Assembly (NCBI GenBank): GCA_902362805.1
Contig: CABIXY010000005.1
Location: 1 to 64,000, forward strand
Direction of reading: 5' to 3'
DNA length: 64,000 nucleotides
DNA from: Eubacteriaceae bacterium
GTDB taxonomy: Bacteria > Bacillota > Clostridia > Peptostreptococcales > Anaerovoracaceae
A program made the translations under genes and the position numbers. This document shows positions 7,886-16,240 of the stretch, piece after piece; positions within the stretch are counted from its first letter, which is position 1, and every line of letters begins with the position of its first letter. The notes under the pieces are model-generated. The model ran no database searches. It saw only the letters and a program-made list of their open reading frames with translations, and was not told the DNA's origin.

Positions 7886-9508
7886 TCAGTCGATTTTGCC
7901 GATGAAGCGGTAGTAGATTTCTACTTCCTGCTCACGGCTTCCGTCCTCGCCCTTGACAGCTTCGTGGACGGTTATTTTTTCAATTAGAGTGTTCAGAAGT
8001 TCGGCGGTCAGCTCCACAGGGTTGACATACTGTTTCATCAGGGCAATCCACTTTTCAGCATCCGCTGCGGTCTGTACGGCGGCTTCCATCGTTTTGTGAA
8101 GCTGTCTTATTTTTGTTTCAAGCTCCTTTTGCTCGTTCTGGTACTTCTCGGACAGCATATTGAAGTTATACTCGGTTATGCGTCCGGCAGACCAGTCCTC
8201 ATACATTTTAGCAAACAGCCCGTCAACCTCGGCTTTACGCTTCTCTGCCTTTTTCAGCTCCGCAGCCTGCTTTTTCTTCGCAGAGTTTCTTTCCCTGTCG
8301 CTGGCATTGAGCAGGCGTTTCAGCAGCTTGTCCTCGTCTTTCTGTGCCAGCATAGACCAGTATTGCAGTCTTGCAAGCACATAGGCATACAGTACATCAT
8401 AGCGGATATAGTGCATGGAACACTGGCGTAATCCCTGCCCGTTCTTGCTGCAATGGTAGTACCCGTATGGGTTCTTATTCTGCTTGTTTTCCCCATAGGC
8501 TAAAGACCATCCGCAGTCTGCACATTTTATCAATCCTGCGAAAATCTGTGTCGTACCGTTTCTGCGTTTCCTGCGTCTGCTTGCAATCAGCTCCTGAACT
8601 TTTTGGAACACTTCTTCAGAAATGATGGCTTCGTGGGTATTTTCCACACGATACCATTCTTCCTGCGGCTTCCGCACCTTTTTCTTGTTCTTGAATGAAA
8701 TGTTGCTCTGCTTGTTGTGAATGCTGTGACCGATGTAGGTTTCCTCTTTCAAAATGCTCTTGACCTGTGCTATCGTCCACGCATAGGCTTTTTCTGCGGG
8801 CGCACCGGCGTAGATATTGGCGAAAGTCCCGTATCTTTCATAGTTCAGCCAGCCGGGGGTAGGTACTTTTTCCTCCACCAGAATCCGTGTAATGCTGGCG
8901 GCTCCACGCCCGTGTACAGCAAGGTCAAAAATCTTCTCTACAATCCAGCGTGTTTCCGGGTCGATCAGAAGATGACCTTTTTTGTCCGGGTCTTTTACAT
9001 AGCCCAGCGGTGCATAGGCTCCATAGTGTGCGCCATTGGCAAATCTTGTGTGCATGGCAGCCTTGACCTTTTTGCTGGTCTGTCGGGCGTGCATTTCATT
9101 CAGGATGTTTAAGAACGGTGCAAGCTCGCTTTCTCCGTTGATGGTGTCCACATTGTCATTGATGGCAATGTAGCGTACTCCCTTGCTGGGGAAATAGATT
9201 TCCGTGTACTGACCGGTCAGGATATAGTTTCTTCCCAGACGGGATAAGTCCTTTGTGACAACGCAGTTGATTTTCCCGTCTTCGATGTCATCAATCATCC
9301 TTTGGAAACTTGGACGCTCGAAATTTGTCCCACTCCATCCGTCGTCAATGTACTCGTCTACAACGGTCAGCCCATGCTCTGCGGCATACTGTCTAAGCAT
9401 CATGCGCTGGGTCTGGATACTGCCGCTTTCCCCCTGTAATTCATCGTCACGGCTCAATCTCAAATATAGTGCAGTGTTATAAATCGTTGTATTGTATGGT
9501 TGTTTCAC
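7886..9508 (-). CDS. Large serine recombinase (TnpX/TndX type)
   Basis: 540 aa from a GTG at 9508, chosen because GGAGGA lies just upstream; the open frame continues further but without a site. It cuts and rejoins DNA for integration and excision of the element. The resolvase domain begins with TALYLRLSRDDE (catalytic Ser) and includes the conserved TKDLSRLGRNY. Then follow the Recombinase domain, a zinc-ribbon region (CADCGWSLAYG ... YHCSKNG...C) near residue 340, a coiled region rich in Lys/Glu/Ala and a DUF4368-type C-terminus. The length fits Tn4451/Tn5397 recombinases. It lies at the left end of the element, as is usual. Confidence 0.93.
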   Translation of the reverse strand: MKQPYNTTIYNTALYLRLSRDDELQGESGSIQTQRMMLRQYAAEHGLTVVDEYIDDGWSGTNFERPSFQRMIDDIEDGKINCVVTKDLSRLGRNYILTGQYTEIYFPSKGVRYIAINDNVDTINGESELAPFLNILNEMHARQTSKKVKAAMHTRFANGAHYGAYAPLGYVKDPDKKGHLLIDPETRWIVEKIFDLAVHGRGAASITRILVEEKVPTPGWLNYERYGTFANIYAGAPAEKAYAWTIAQVKSILKEETYIGHSIHNKQSNISFKNKKKVRKPQEEWYRVENTHEAIISEEVFQKVQELIASRRRKRRNGTTQIFAGLIKCADCGWSLAYGENKQNKNPYGYYHCSKNGQGLRQCSMHYIRYDVLYAYVLARLQYWSMLAQKDEDKLLKRLLNASDRERNSAKKKQAAELKKAEKRKAEVDGLFAKMYEDWSAGRITEYNFNMLSEKYQNEQKELETKIRQLHKTMEAAVQTAADAEKWIALMKQYVNPVELTAELLNTLIEKITVHEAVKGEDGSREQEVEIYYRFIGKID

Positions 9509-9538
9509 GGTTAAAAATCCTCCTTCTAAAAGAAACAA

Positions 9539-9586
9539 CCCACGCTTATACAATACTCGCTGGTACAAGTATATCATAAGCGTGGG
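9539..9586. promoter_or_regulatory. Inverted repeat over the recombinase promoter/leader
   Basis: CCCACGCTTAT (9539-9549) and ATAAGCGTGGG (9576-9586) are perfect inverted copies flanking a TATACT -10-like box (about 9569-9574) just upstream of the recombinase gene. A third copy lies at the other end of the element (21585-21595). It is either an operator or a leader hairpin. Confidence 0.55.
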
Positions 9587-9615
9587 CTGATTGACAGTCG
9601 TTATTCCGTATTTTT

Positions 9616-9801
9616 TCAGGAAGCGGCGGCAGCGTGCTGGATCACATCTTCCAGCAGGCTGTCAAGCGGCTTCCCATCCTGTGCGAAATGCTCCGATACC
9701 TTGATACGGACTTTCCCCATGACAAAATACTGGGTGCCGTCTTTTTCGGTAAGCAGGGTGCCGCTGTTTTTGTTATTGCTCTCGTTTTTGCTTTTTGCCA
9801 T
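9616..9801 (-). CDS. TnpW-like small transposon protein
   Basis: 61 aa, with GGAGGTAACTGCCT before the ATG. The pattern (Thr/Asn-rich start, GTQYFVMGKVRIKVSEHF, then an acidic helix) resembles the TnpW family of Tn4451-like elements, whose role is not known. It is immediately upstream of the recombinase gene on the same strand, which supports this call. The identification is from memory and moderate. Confidence 0.65.
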   Translation of the reverse strand: MAKSKNESNNKNSGTLLTEKDGTQYFVMGKVRIKVSEHFAQDGKPLDSLLEDVIQHAAAAS

Positions 9802-9877
9802 AGGCAGTTACCTCCATAAATGAAATATGCCCGACAAGGGAATGTCAGACAGGTGTACAGCCGCAGACTGTCTCCGT

Positions 9878-10152
9878 GTCAACCAAACCGTGTCAACCGG
9901 CAGAAAAGACTTTGAAAACAATCCATAGGCGCTCTATTATTACTTTTTACTTTTTCTTTGATTTCTTGGTTGACATGGTTGACAAAGGAGAGAAATGCCC
10001 CAAATATCAGGCTTTTCCCCGTCAACCGGCTGTCAACCAAAGCGTCAACCAAACTGTCAACCGGTGGCTTTTCAGAATGGAAGTTCCATTTGCCGGGCTT
10101 CTTCTTCCGTGATTTCCTGAAAACCGTCCCCCTCCGGCGGAGCTTGGTTGAC
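9878..10152. repeat. Iteron-like cluster of GTCAACC (nine copies)
   Basis: GTCAACC occurs at 9878, 9892, 10021, 10032, 10044 and 10056, and inverted (GGTTGAC) at 9968, 9977 and 10146. The copies cluster around the 3' end of the VapE gene, next to the primase. This density of a 7-mer in 275 bp, in a largely non-coding gap, is typical of a replication initiator binding region. Confidence 0.55.
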
Positions 10153-11469
10153 ACGCTCCCAGCCTTTTTGAGAACCGTATTTCTTATACCGCTTCGGGCT
10201 TTTGTAGGCTACCCAGCCCTGTATGATGCCGCCCGCAATGCCGGTATTCATAATCTCGCAGATTGCCCGTGTCTCCCAGTCTGCCGGGGAATTTAAGTTC
10301 CCCAGCGCTTCCTCATAAAGCTGCTTGGAACATACCCTGTCGCCGGTGTAGTCCTCCAAATAGGCGTAGATCATGCCGGCCTGTGTGTCTTCCTGCATAA
10401 AGTCCTGCTGGTGGGCGTTCAGGTATCGGTTCATTTCCATGCTGAATGACAGCTTATACTTCCCACTGCGATAAACCGTCATGGCTTCCGCCCACATCTG
10501 TTCGATATACGCCCTCGCCGCCGCTTCATCGTCCAGTATGTGAACCTCCGCCCGTTCCGGGTACACCGTCACGGGGAGAAAGCGCCGGTTGCCGGTGCGG
10601 TCACGGGGCAAAAAGTCCTGCCGGTTGGTCGTCCCTCCAAATACACATTGCCGCAGCCGGTCTGCCGGATGTGTCTCATACGGCACTTTGTAGGTTTCTT
10701 TCTGGCGGCTTAAGAATGACTTGATTTCCTCAATACTCTTGGCGTTGGCTGTGGCAATCATCTCCGACATCTCGATAATCCAATGCCCTTGCAGCTTGCG
10801 GTACACATTTTCATCGTCCAGCTTTTTCAAATCGTCTGAAAACCATTCGTCCCTGCCTGCCAGCAGCCGGAAAAAGGTAGATTTCCCGGCTCCCTGACCA
10901 CCAACCAGACAGAGCATGACCTCAAACTTGCTCCCCGGTCTGAATACCCGCCGGATGGCTCCCATCAGGAACAGTTTCAAGGCTTCATAGGTGTATTCGT
11001 CCGTATCGGCTCCCAGAAAGTGATGCAGGGCGTAACGGATGCGCTCTGTGCCGTCCCATTGCAGGCTGTTCAGGTAATCCCTGACTGGATGGTAGCGGTT
11101 TTCATTGGCAACAATCTTGATGGCGCTCTGCACCTTTTTCTCGCTGGTAAGCCCGTAATTTTCTTCCAGATACAAAAGCAGGTAGTTCATGTCCATGTCG
11201 GTCAGCGTGGTACTGGTGCGCTCCCAGCCCAGCGGCTTCACAATGTCAATCTGCTCCGTCAAAAGGTTCAGGCGCAGCGCCCCGCGAAACAGAGGGTCAC
11301 GCTGGAACACCGTCAGGCAGTTTCGGATGCTGTTCTTCACGCCGCCTTTCTGCGTCCCCTCTAATGTTTCCCGGATTTCTGCCGGTGTCTGCGCCGGTTC
11401 CATTGTGTCCATCGTCCTTTTGACCGCTTCCTGCGTTTCCGGCGGCAAGCTCTGAAATTCGCTGTTCAA
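10072..11469 (-). CDS. VapE-family P-loop replication helicase
   Basis: 465 aa starting at a TTG (11469), with AAGGAGGTG 7 nt upstream. It is a virulence-associated E family protein: Walker A GGQGAGKST near residue 190, then WIIEMSEM and FGGTTNRQDFLPRDRTGNRRFLPV, the conserved superfamily 3-like arginine-finger region. It is predicted to unwind DNA during replication of the excised element together with the primase gene, whose 3' end it overlaps by 173 bp in another frame. The N-terminal approximately 100 residues have no motif that I recognise. Confidence 0.9.
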   Translation of the reverse strand: MNSEFQSLPPETQEAVKRTMDTMEPAQTPAEIRETLEGTQKGGVKNSIRNCLTVFQRDPLFRGALRLNLLTEQIDIVKPLGWERTSTTLTDMDMNYLLLYLEENYGLTSEKKVQSAIKIVANENRYHPVRDYLNSLQWDGTERIRYALHHFLGADTDEYTYEALKLFLMGAIRRVFRPGSKFEVMLCLVGGQGAGKSTFFRLLAGRDEWFSDDLKKLDDENVYRKLQGHWIIEMSEMIATANAKSIEEIKSFLSRQKETYKVPYETHPADRLRQCVFGGTTNRQDFLPRDRTGNRRFLPVTVYPERAEVHILDDEAAARAYIEQMWAEAMTVYRSGKYKLSFSMEMNRYLNAHQQDFMQEDTQAGMIYAYLEDYTGDRVCSKQLYEEALGNLNSPADWETRAICEIMNTGIAGGIIQGWVAYKSPKRYKKYGSQKGWERVNQAPPEGDGFQEITEEEARQMELPF

Positions 11470-12037
11470 GCCGCAACACCTCCTTTCCCTGTGCGGCGAT
11501 CAATGCCGCTTTTTCTTCTATTTCTCCGTATAACAAAATATCCAAAAGGTATTCTGTGTAGCTTATCCTCTGCAACGCTTCCACAAAAAGAGGATGCCAG
11601 ATGGCATCCTGCGGCTGTGGGGCGTGTGCTGTTTTCCAATGCTCCAGCAGGCGCAGATAATCGCATAGCACCCGGAAACAATACCGTTCCGTTTCCTGAA
11701 ATCTCTGCTCCGCTGATTTTTGTCGGGGCTGTGACCTGTTGTGACGCTTCCTATCTGGCGGCGCATTGCCGGATTTCTCATAGGAAACGCCGAAGTCCTC
11801 CGCAAGCCTGACCGCAGCTTCCCGTTTCCCCAATCCATGCAGCAAAGCGGCAAAGTCGATCACATCCCCGGAAGCCCCGCAGCCGAAGCAGTAAAAGCGG
11901 CTGTCCACTTTCATGCTGGGCGTGCGGTCATTGTGGAATGGACAGCAGACCATGCCGTTTCTCCCCACCCGGATTCCATAGAATGAAGCAGCCTGCCGGG
12001 TGGTAACAGACTGTTTCACCGCTTCAAATACATTCAA
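11297..12037 (-). CDS. CHC2 zinc-finger primase-like protein
   Basis: 246 aa from a TTG at 12037, with GGAGGG five bases upstream. It has a DnaG-type zinc-binding domain near residues 25-60: CCPFHNDRTPSMKVDSRFYCFGCGASGDVIDF. The catalytic TOPRIM domain of DnaG is absent, so this is the zinc domain plus a long charged tail (coiled segment near 185-200, then Gly/Arg/Asp-rich). It probably recognises template DNA for the neighbouring VapE helicase. Its 3' 173 bp are shared out of frame with the VapE gene, so the last 57 residues are constrained by both frames. Confidence 0.85.
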   Translation of the reverse strand: MNVFEAVKQSVTTRQAASFYGIRVGRNGMVCCPFHNDRTPSMKVDSRFYCFGCGASGDVIDFAALLHGLGKREAAVRLAEDFGVSYEKSGNAPPDRKRHNRSQPRQKSAEQRFQETERYCFRVLCDYLRLLEHWKTAHAPQPQDAIWHPLFVEALQRISYTEYLLDILLYGEIEEKAALIAAQGKEVLRLEQRISELAAGNAGSGQKDDGHNGTGADTGRNPGNIRGDAERRREEQHPKLPDGVPA

Positions 12038-12084
12038 ATGCTCCCTCCATAAAAATACTGGTAGCGGTAAAGCTGCCGGTTATA

Positions 12085-13557
12085 TCATAGCTCCATCTCA
12101 TGTTTCTTTCTCTGTACTGCCTGTGGCTGCTCCCTCCGGCGCAGTGCGGTATCTACGGCGTTCTGCACCTGCCGTAGCCGTATGACTTCCTCCCGGAGTG
12201 GCTTGTGCTGCGGAGACAGTTCGGCATACTCTGTTTTTAACTGTGCGTATTCCTGTTTCCATGCTTTCAGGGCAATGGGTTTTCCGTCCAGTTTTTCTTT
12301 CAAAATACGGCGGGCGGCATAAAACAGCCGTAACTCCGCATCGTGGGATGTTTCAAATTTCTCCCTCTGTTTCTTAAACTTGATATTGTTCAATTCCGTA
12401 TGAACAGGTTTTAGCCGCTGGTAATTCTCGCCCTCCCGTATCAATTCCTGCAATTCCTTTATCTGGGCAGATTTCTTTTTCATGGAGTCGCTTAACGCTT
12501 CAAATTCTTCGTTGACAGAGGAAAGACGCTCCTGCAAATCCTCTAATGTGAGCAGCTTGTTTTCCGTCAGATAATTGACGGCTTCGGCAAACTGCTTTAA
12601 GTTTCCGGTTCTGGCTTTATTGCTCCATGCCCCTGCGTTGCGCTGGTTGTAATAAGCGATCAACAGGTCGGCAAGGCTCGGTGTCTGCGGTTTGGAAAGT
12701 TCTTCTTTTACCTCTGCCATCCAGACAAACAGGGCTTTGATCTTCTTCCTCACATCCTGCATGAGCCGGTTGGTGGCTTTAATCCAGCGGTTCAGTTCCC
12801 CTTTCTCGGTGCGGATGCCCTTTGCTTCCATCTGCCGGACATTAGCTCCCTCGTGGACAGTAGGTATCAGGTCAAGCCCCTGCCGCACATAGGAACGGTG
12901 GTCGATACGCACATCCAGCCCTTTTTCCTCAAATTTTGTATTAACGGCAGCCGCCCACTGCTCCCGCCAGTGTTCCAGCGTTTCCGGCTCATGCCAGTCT
13001 GTTGTATGGACAGCGTTAAACATATAATCGCCGTTTTTATCCCGGATTCGGTTTCCATCTTCATCAAGAAGATATTCCCGACGCTGTTTTTGTCCCCATG
13101 TGCCATCCGGGTTCAAAGGCCGCATGGTTGTCATCACATGAAAATGCGGGTTAGGGATGCCGCCGTCCTCTTTCTCCGGGCTGTGAAAAGCAAGGTCGGC
13201 AATCATGCCTTTTGTCACAAACTGCTCCTGTACGAACTTCCTCGCCAGCTCCATGTTTTCTTCCAGCGTCAATTCATTCTGCATGGCAATATCAAAGGAA
13301 TAGGCAAGCTGTGCTTTTGGATGTTTCTCGCAGTTCTCCACAGCATTCCAGAGGGTCGCCCGGTCAAGATATATTTCCGGCGCATGGGGCGGCAGCATGA
13401 TTTCCGAAGCGATCACGCCGCCCTTTTTGGTGTAGTCGCTGACTTCTCCATAGTAGCTGCTGTAAAGACGCTCCCCGGCTCGATAGGCTGCGCTGGCAAT
13501 GGCGCTCTGACCGGCGCTGCGCTTGATCTGTGCGATTGAAAAATGATAAAGTGCTAT
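12085..13557 (-). CDS. MobA/MobL (MOBQ-type) relaxase, apparent ATA start
   Basis: 490 aa if begun at ATA (13557), where homologues have ATG followed by ALYHFSIAQIKRSAGQSAIASAAYRAGE; this frame is open and fully conserved but has no ATG, GTG or TTG at its head. The first usable start is the GTG at 13416, which would remove the catalytic-tyrosine region. Visible motifs include AAYRAGERLY, NPHFHVM (metal-binding histidines) and RIDHRSYVRQGLDLIPT. The C-terminal half is a long coiled coil. It nicks oriT and pilots single-stranded DNA in mobilisation. It follows the DUF3847 gene by 2 bp, so coupling may help initiation. Confidence 0.85.
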   Translation of the reverse strand: MALYHFSIAQIKRSAGQSAIASAAYRAGERLYSSYYGEVSDYTKKGGVIASEIMLPPHAPEIYLDRATLWNAVENCEKHPKAQLAYSFDIAMQNELTLEENMELARKFVQEQFVTKGMIADLAFHSPEKEDGGIPNPHFHVMTTMRPLNPDGTWGQKQRREYLLDEDGNRIRDKNGDYMFNAVHTTDWHEPETLEHWREQWAAAVNTKFEEKGLDVRIDHRSYVRQGLDLIPTVHEGANVRQMEAKGIRTEKGELNRWIKATNRLMQDVRKKIKALFVWMAEVKEELSKPQTPSLADLLIAYYNQRNAGAWSNKARTGNLKQFAEAVNYLTENKLLTLEDLQERLSSVNEEFEALSDSMKKKSAQIKELQELIREGENYQRLKPVHTELNNIKFKKQREKFETSHDAELRLFYAARRILKEKLDGKPIALKAWKQEYAQLKTEYAELSPQHKPLREEVIRLRQVQNAVDTALRRREQPQAVQRKKHEMEL

Positions 13558-13559
13558 CC

Positions 13560-13877
13560 TTAGTCACCGCCTTTCTCCTGCCCGGAAATACGGGCGTGGT
13601 TCTCTGTGGCAGACCGGATGAAATGCTCCGCCTGCGGCAGATTCAAAATGCTTTCCATGAGGGAATAAAATTCCGCTTCGGATAGCTCCTTTGTCTGTGG
13701 TGCAATGCTCTCAATAGCTGCCCCACGGGTAATCAGCCGGTGCGTCCTCTGTTTCCGGGAACCGCTTTCCAGATACGCCTGCCGGTTTTTCAAACGCTGC
13801 ATTTTCCGTTTTTCCTGTTCCAGCAGGACAGTGGTTTTTTCATATTCCTGCTTCAACTGTTCCAAAGATTTTTCCAT
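13560..13877 (-). CDS. DUF3847-family small mobilisation protein
   Basis: 105 aa from the ATG at 13877 (MEKSLEQLKQEYEK), preceded by AAAGGATGTG. An N-terminal coiled coil is followed by the hallmark GSRKQRTHRLITRGAAIE and a C-terminal helix. The family always sits directly before MobA/MobL relaxases in Clostridia elements, where it probably helps form the relaxosome (role inferred). The stop lies 2 bp before the relaxase frame. Confidence 0.82.
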   Translation of the reverse strand: MEKSLEQLKQEYEKTTVLLEQEKRKMQRLKNRQAYLESGSRKQRTHRLITRGAAIESIAPQTKELSEAEFYSLMESILNLPQAEHFIRSATENHARISGQEKGGD

Positions 13878-14120
13878 GTTCTCACATCCTTTGCTGATAA
13901 GATAAAGAAAGACCATCCGCAGACAGTCCGTGTGTCAGTGCTTCTATAAAACCCGATGAAAAGGGAAAACCGCAGAGCGGATTTCTCTTTGCGGCGGGTA
14001 CACAGGGGATAGCCGCTTTAGCGGCGCAAGGGGGTGTAGCCACCTTGTCGGAGCGAAGCGAACGCAGACCTCGGATTGCTGATTTTATCAGCGGCAGAGG
14101 TAAGCTCCGCAGGACGCACG

Positions 14121-14160
14121 ATACATGGTCTTTAGACTATGTATAGAAGTGCGCCCTTAG
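14121..14160 (+). other. oriT, RSF1010-like (MOBQ) nick region
   Basis: A 10-bp inverted repeat ATACATGGTC / GACTATGTAT (14121-14130, 14135-14144; 9 of 10 paired, loop TTTA) is followed by AAGTGCGCCCTTAG. This is the layout of RSF1010/R1162 oriT, whose core includes AAGTGCG before CCCT. The nick is predicted after base 14153. It lies upstream of the relaxase operon. The rest of 13878-14120 is non-coding, with GC-rich short hairpins. Confidence 0.78.
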
Positions 14161-14163
14161 TTC

Positions 14164-14367
14164 CTAAGGGATTTTGCCGTTTCCGGCAGTCTTGTCCTTT
14201 TTCTTGGAACGCTTGGAAAGATACTTCGGGCAGTCAACCACAACCGCCCGGAAGCTCTGTTTACATTCGTGCTGGCATTTCCGGCACAGTTCGTTGTAAG
14301 TGATACGGCTGCGGTCATTTAAGAAGAAAGACCATTCCAACCGCCGCTTGTTACTCATTCTTGCCAT
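14164..14367 (-). CDS. Small Cys-containing protein of the element, unknown
   Basis: 67 aa with AAAGGAGC before the ATG. It is basic, with a CRKCQHEC cluster near residue 30 and one more Cys at about 46, suggesting a metal site. Its Lys/Arg-rich tail (KRSKKKDKT) would suit nucleic-acid binding. I do not recognise a named family. It lies between the oriT and the excisionase-like gene, so a transfer or regulatory role is possible. Confidence 0.65.
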   Translation of the reverse strand: MARMSNKRRLEWSFFLNDRSRITYNELCRKCQHECKQSFRAVVVDCPKYLSKRSKKKDKTAGNGKIP

Positions 14368-14430
14368 AACCGGCTCCTTTCTCCGTTTCTATCTGATGTA
14401 CGCAGATAGGCTGTTTTGATGTAGCGTCTC

Positions 14431-14508
14431 GGTATCATTTTTAAGTTTTTTTCCCTCTGTATGCCCCTTTGGAAAGTGCGGCAGTATTGCAAGTCAGGGA
14501 ATGATACC
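14431..14508. repeat. Distant inverted repeat GGTATCATT / AATGATACC
   Basis: Nine bases at 14431-14439 and 14500-14508 are exact inverted copies flanking a T-rich, non-coding 60-bp stretch after the excisionase-like gene. It could be a terminator-like fold or a protein site. Confidence 0.4.
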
Positions 14509-14514
14509 TCACGC

Positions 14515-14739
14515 TTATTTGTCGCTTCCCGGTACGGTTTCGGAGCCTTTTGCCATCCATTCAAAGAAAGCAATTTTGCTGACCTTGATAAGTCTGCCCC
14601 TGCGGAACGCTGGAAAGCCGGGTGTGTGTACCAGCTCATAGGCGCTCGCTCTTGAAATTCCCATAATCCGCTGAATGTCCGCCACACCCAGAACCAGCGG
14701 TAAATCCTCGTAGCTGTTCAATCTCTTTTTATCGTTCAT
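14515..14739 (-). CDS. Excisionase-like helix-turn-helix protein
   Basis: 74 aa from the ATG at 14739, with GGGAGGAAC just upstream; the longer open frame lacks a site. A single HTH_17/MerR-like winged helix covers most of it: VLGVADIQRIMGISRASAYELVHTPGFPAFRRGRLIKVSKIAFFEWM. Proteins of this type direct recombinases toward excision or regulate element genes. It is placed away from the recombinase, so its partner is inferred. Confidence 0.8.
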   Translation of the reverse strand: MNDKKRLNSYEDLPLVLGVADIQRIMGISRASAYELVHTPGFPAFRRGRLIKVSKIAFFEWMAKGSETVPGSDK

Positions 14740-14895
14740 TCTGTTCCTCCCATAAATCAAATAGGTTAAAATGCTTCCTGTTGCCGTTCTCCCCAAAAGC
14801 CGTTTTCCTGCCCCATTCCTGCGGTGTTTCCCTGCATTGGTGCGCCGAATGCGTCACTTCTCCTGCCGGTCATATCCCTTTTGGACGGTCATTCA

Positions 14896-14982
14896 CTTGT
14901 CAAGGTACTGTGCGGTACGAAATTACCAACCGCAATCATCATAGCGTACTATCCTTGACAAAACAATGATTCTGCGATACCA
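14896..14982. promoter_or_regulatory. Divergent promoter region with inverted TTGACAA boxes
   Basis: TTGTCAAGG (about 14897) and CCTTGACAA (about 14954) are inverted copies 50 bp apart. The right one serves as -35 (TTGACA) with a 17-nt spacer to TACCAT for the plus-strand gene at 15042. The left one faces the excisionase-like gene but lacks a clear -10. The remainder of 14740-15041 shows no gene. Confidence 0.55.
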
Positions 14983-15041
14983 TGAGTGTAACGGATATAA
15001 CTGAATTATATAATTACCATAAACAAAGGCAGGGGATAGGG

Positions 15042-16082
15042 ATGGAGAATCAGTTTATACGGCATGAGCCATGTTTTGAGAGGATTTTGTTTGTCCTGAC
15101 GCTGGACAGGAAGAAAATGAAAGAGCGGATTTTGATTGGGGAAGAACAGCAGATCCGCTTCCGTCTGAACGGGAGCCAAAACGCAGAGGTGCTTTGTGAT
15201 ATGACACGCCCACTGGGAACTTTTTTGATAAACTTTGAGCGTGACACGGACAGAGACTGGAACTTATACGGGCTTTCTCCGCTGCGGCAAGCTCTCCACT
15301 CCAACCGATGGAAACAGCCGGAGCTGGAGCAGGCGGCAAGCGAATTTCTTTGGGAGAAATATCTTAGCAACGACCCTCTGAAAATGTATGTGGCGTTCCG
15401 TATCTGGAACAGCTATCTGCTTGCCAGAGAACCCCGTGACCGTAACGCTGCCTGTGACCGCTTCATGGATAAAATGAGCAGACTGACCGGGGTATTCCAA
15501 AACGAAACCATGAGCTTTGACAGGGAGACAGGAAAACCGAAACAATTTCAAGCTGGCAGCCTTTATTTCAAAGGCGCACCGTCAGAAGATACCCGGCTTG
15601 ACCTCTGGTTCCCGGACAACCGGCGCACAGAAGAATGTGTGTCTGCCTATGCGTCCCTCTACCCGTTGATTACCTATTATCTGAACAGGCTGAATGACTG
15701 GGGGCTTTGCTTCCGGCGGTGCAAGGTCTGTGGAAAATATTTTCTGGCAAAGAGCCAGCGGTATGAGCTGTGCAGCGACAAGTGCCGAAAAGCACAGGCG
15801 CTTCAAAACAAGCGGGAATTTGACGAGAGGTCAAGAGAAAATAACTATGACCTGCTTTATAAAAATGAATGCCAGAACTGGCGCAACAAAATAAACCGGG
15901 TAAAAAATACCGCAGGCTTTCCGGCTGACCGTCTGGAAAAAATACAGGCTTCCTTTTCCGACTTTAAGAAAGAAGCCTTACAGAGAAAAAAGGCTGTAAA
16001 AACAGGAACGGCCAGCCCGAAAGAATTTACGGACTGGCTGTATCAGCAGAGTAATGTAATTGTTGAGCTGACCGAGATATGA
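15042..16082 (+). CDS. DUF6076-type zinc-binding protein of the element
   Basis: 346 aa from the ATG at 15042, chosen because AGGGGATAGGG precedes it; an ATG at 14982 would overlap the promoter -10. The C-terminal third has C-x2-C then C-x3-C (RCKVCGKYFLAKSQRYELCSDKCRKAQ), a CGNR-like zinc knuckle, followed by a charged helical region. Proteins of this type occur in Clostridia mobilizable elements; I assign DUF6076 from memory. The function is unknown, perhaps a regulator. It is one of the few plus-strand genes of the element. Confidence 0.68.
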   Translation: MENQFIRHEPCFERILFVLTLDRKKMKERILIGEEQQIRFRLNGSQNAEVLCDMTRPLGTFLINFERDTDRDWNLYGLSPLRQALHSNRWKQPELEQAASEFLWEKYLSNDPLKMYVAFRIWNSYLLAREPRDRNAACDRFMDKMSRLTGVFQNETMSFDRETGKPKQFQAGSLYFKGAPSEDTRLDLWFPDNRRTEECVSAYASLYPLITYYLNRLNDWGLCFRRCKVCGKYFLAKSQRYELCSDKCRKAQALQNKREFDERSRENNYDLLYKNECQNWRNKINRVKNTAGFPADRLEKIQASFSDFKKEALQRKKAVKTGTASPKEFTDWLYQQSNVIVELTEI

Positions 16083-16174
16083 AAAACTTTCTATCGTCAA
16101 TTTCGCATTATTGCAATAACAGATTGCTTCTTCCATGAATGGTAATATTATCATCAAACTTTTGGAAGAACTAT

Positions 16175-16240
16175 AAATGTCCGAGGTGCCTTTGATTTCG
16201 ACAGAAAAACAGGCTGAATTGTTACAAAGCTCGGACATTT
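16175..16240. promoter_or_regulatory. Displaced copy of the cargo operator pair
   Basis: AAATGTCCGAGG (16175-16186) and GTTACAAAGCTCGGACATTT (16221-16240) repeat the arrangement upstream of the ABC genes (19565-19642), including the trailing CAAAA.AATTT. Here they lie between two gene 3' ends, with no promoter that I can see, so this may be a duplication scar or an operator for an antisense transcript. Confidence 0.5.

Noticed and set aside
9879..10154. 91-aa open frame on the minus strand
   Set aside because: It arises from the GTCAACC repeats (VDSLVDALVDS), overlaps VapE, and has no ribosome-binding site.
13364..13567. 67-aa frame starting near the relaxase head
   Set aside because: Overlaps the conserved relaxase N-terminus in another frame; no recognisable protein.
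14355..14687. 110-aa minus-strand frame
   Set aside because: Shadow of the excisionase-like gene, with no site or family.
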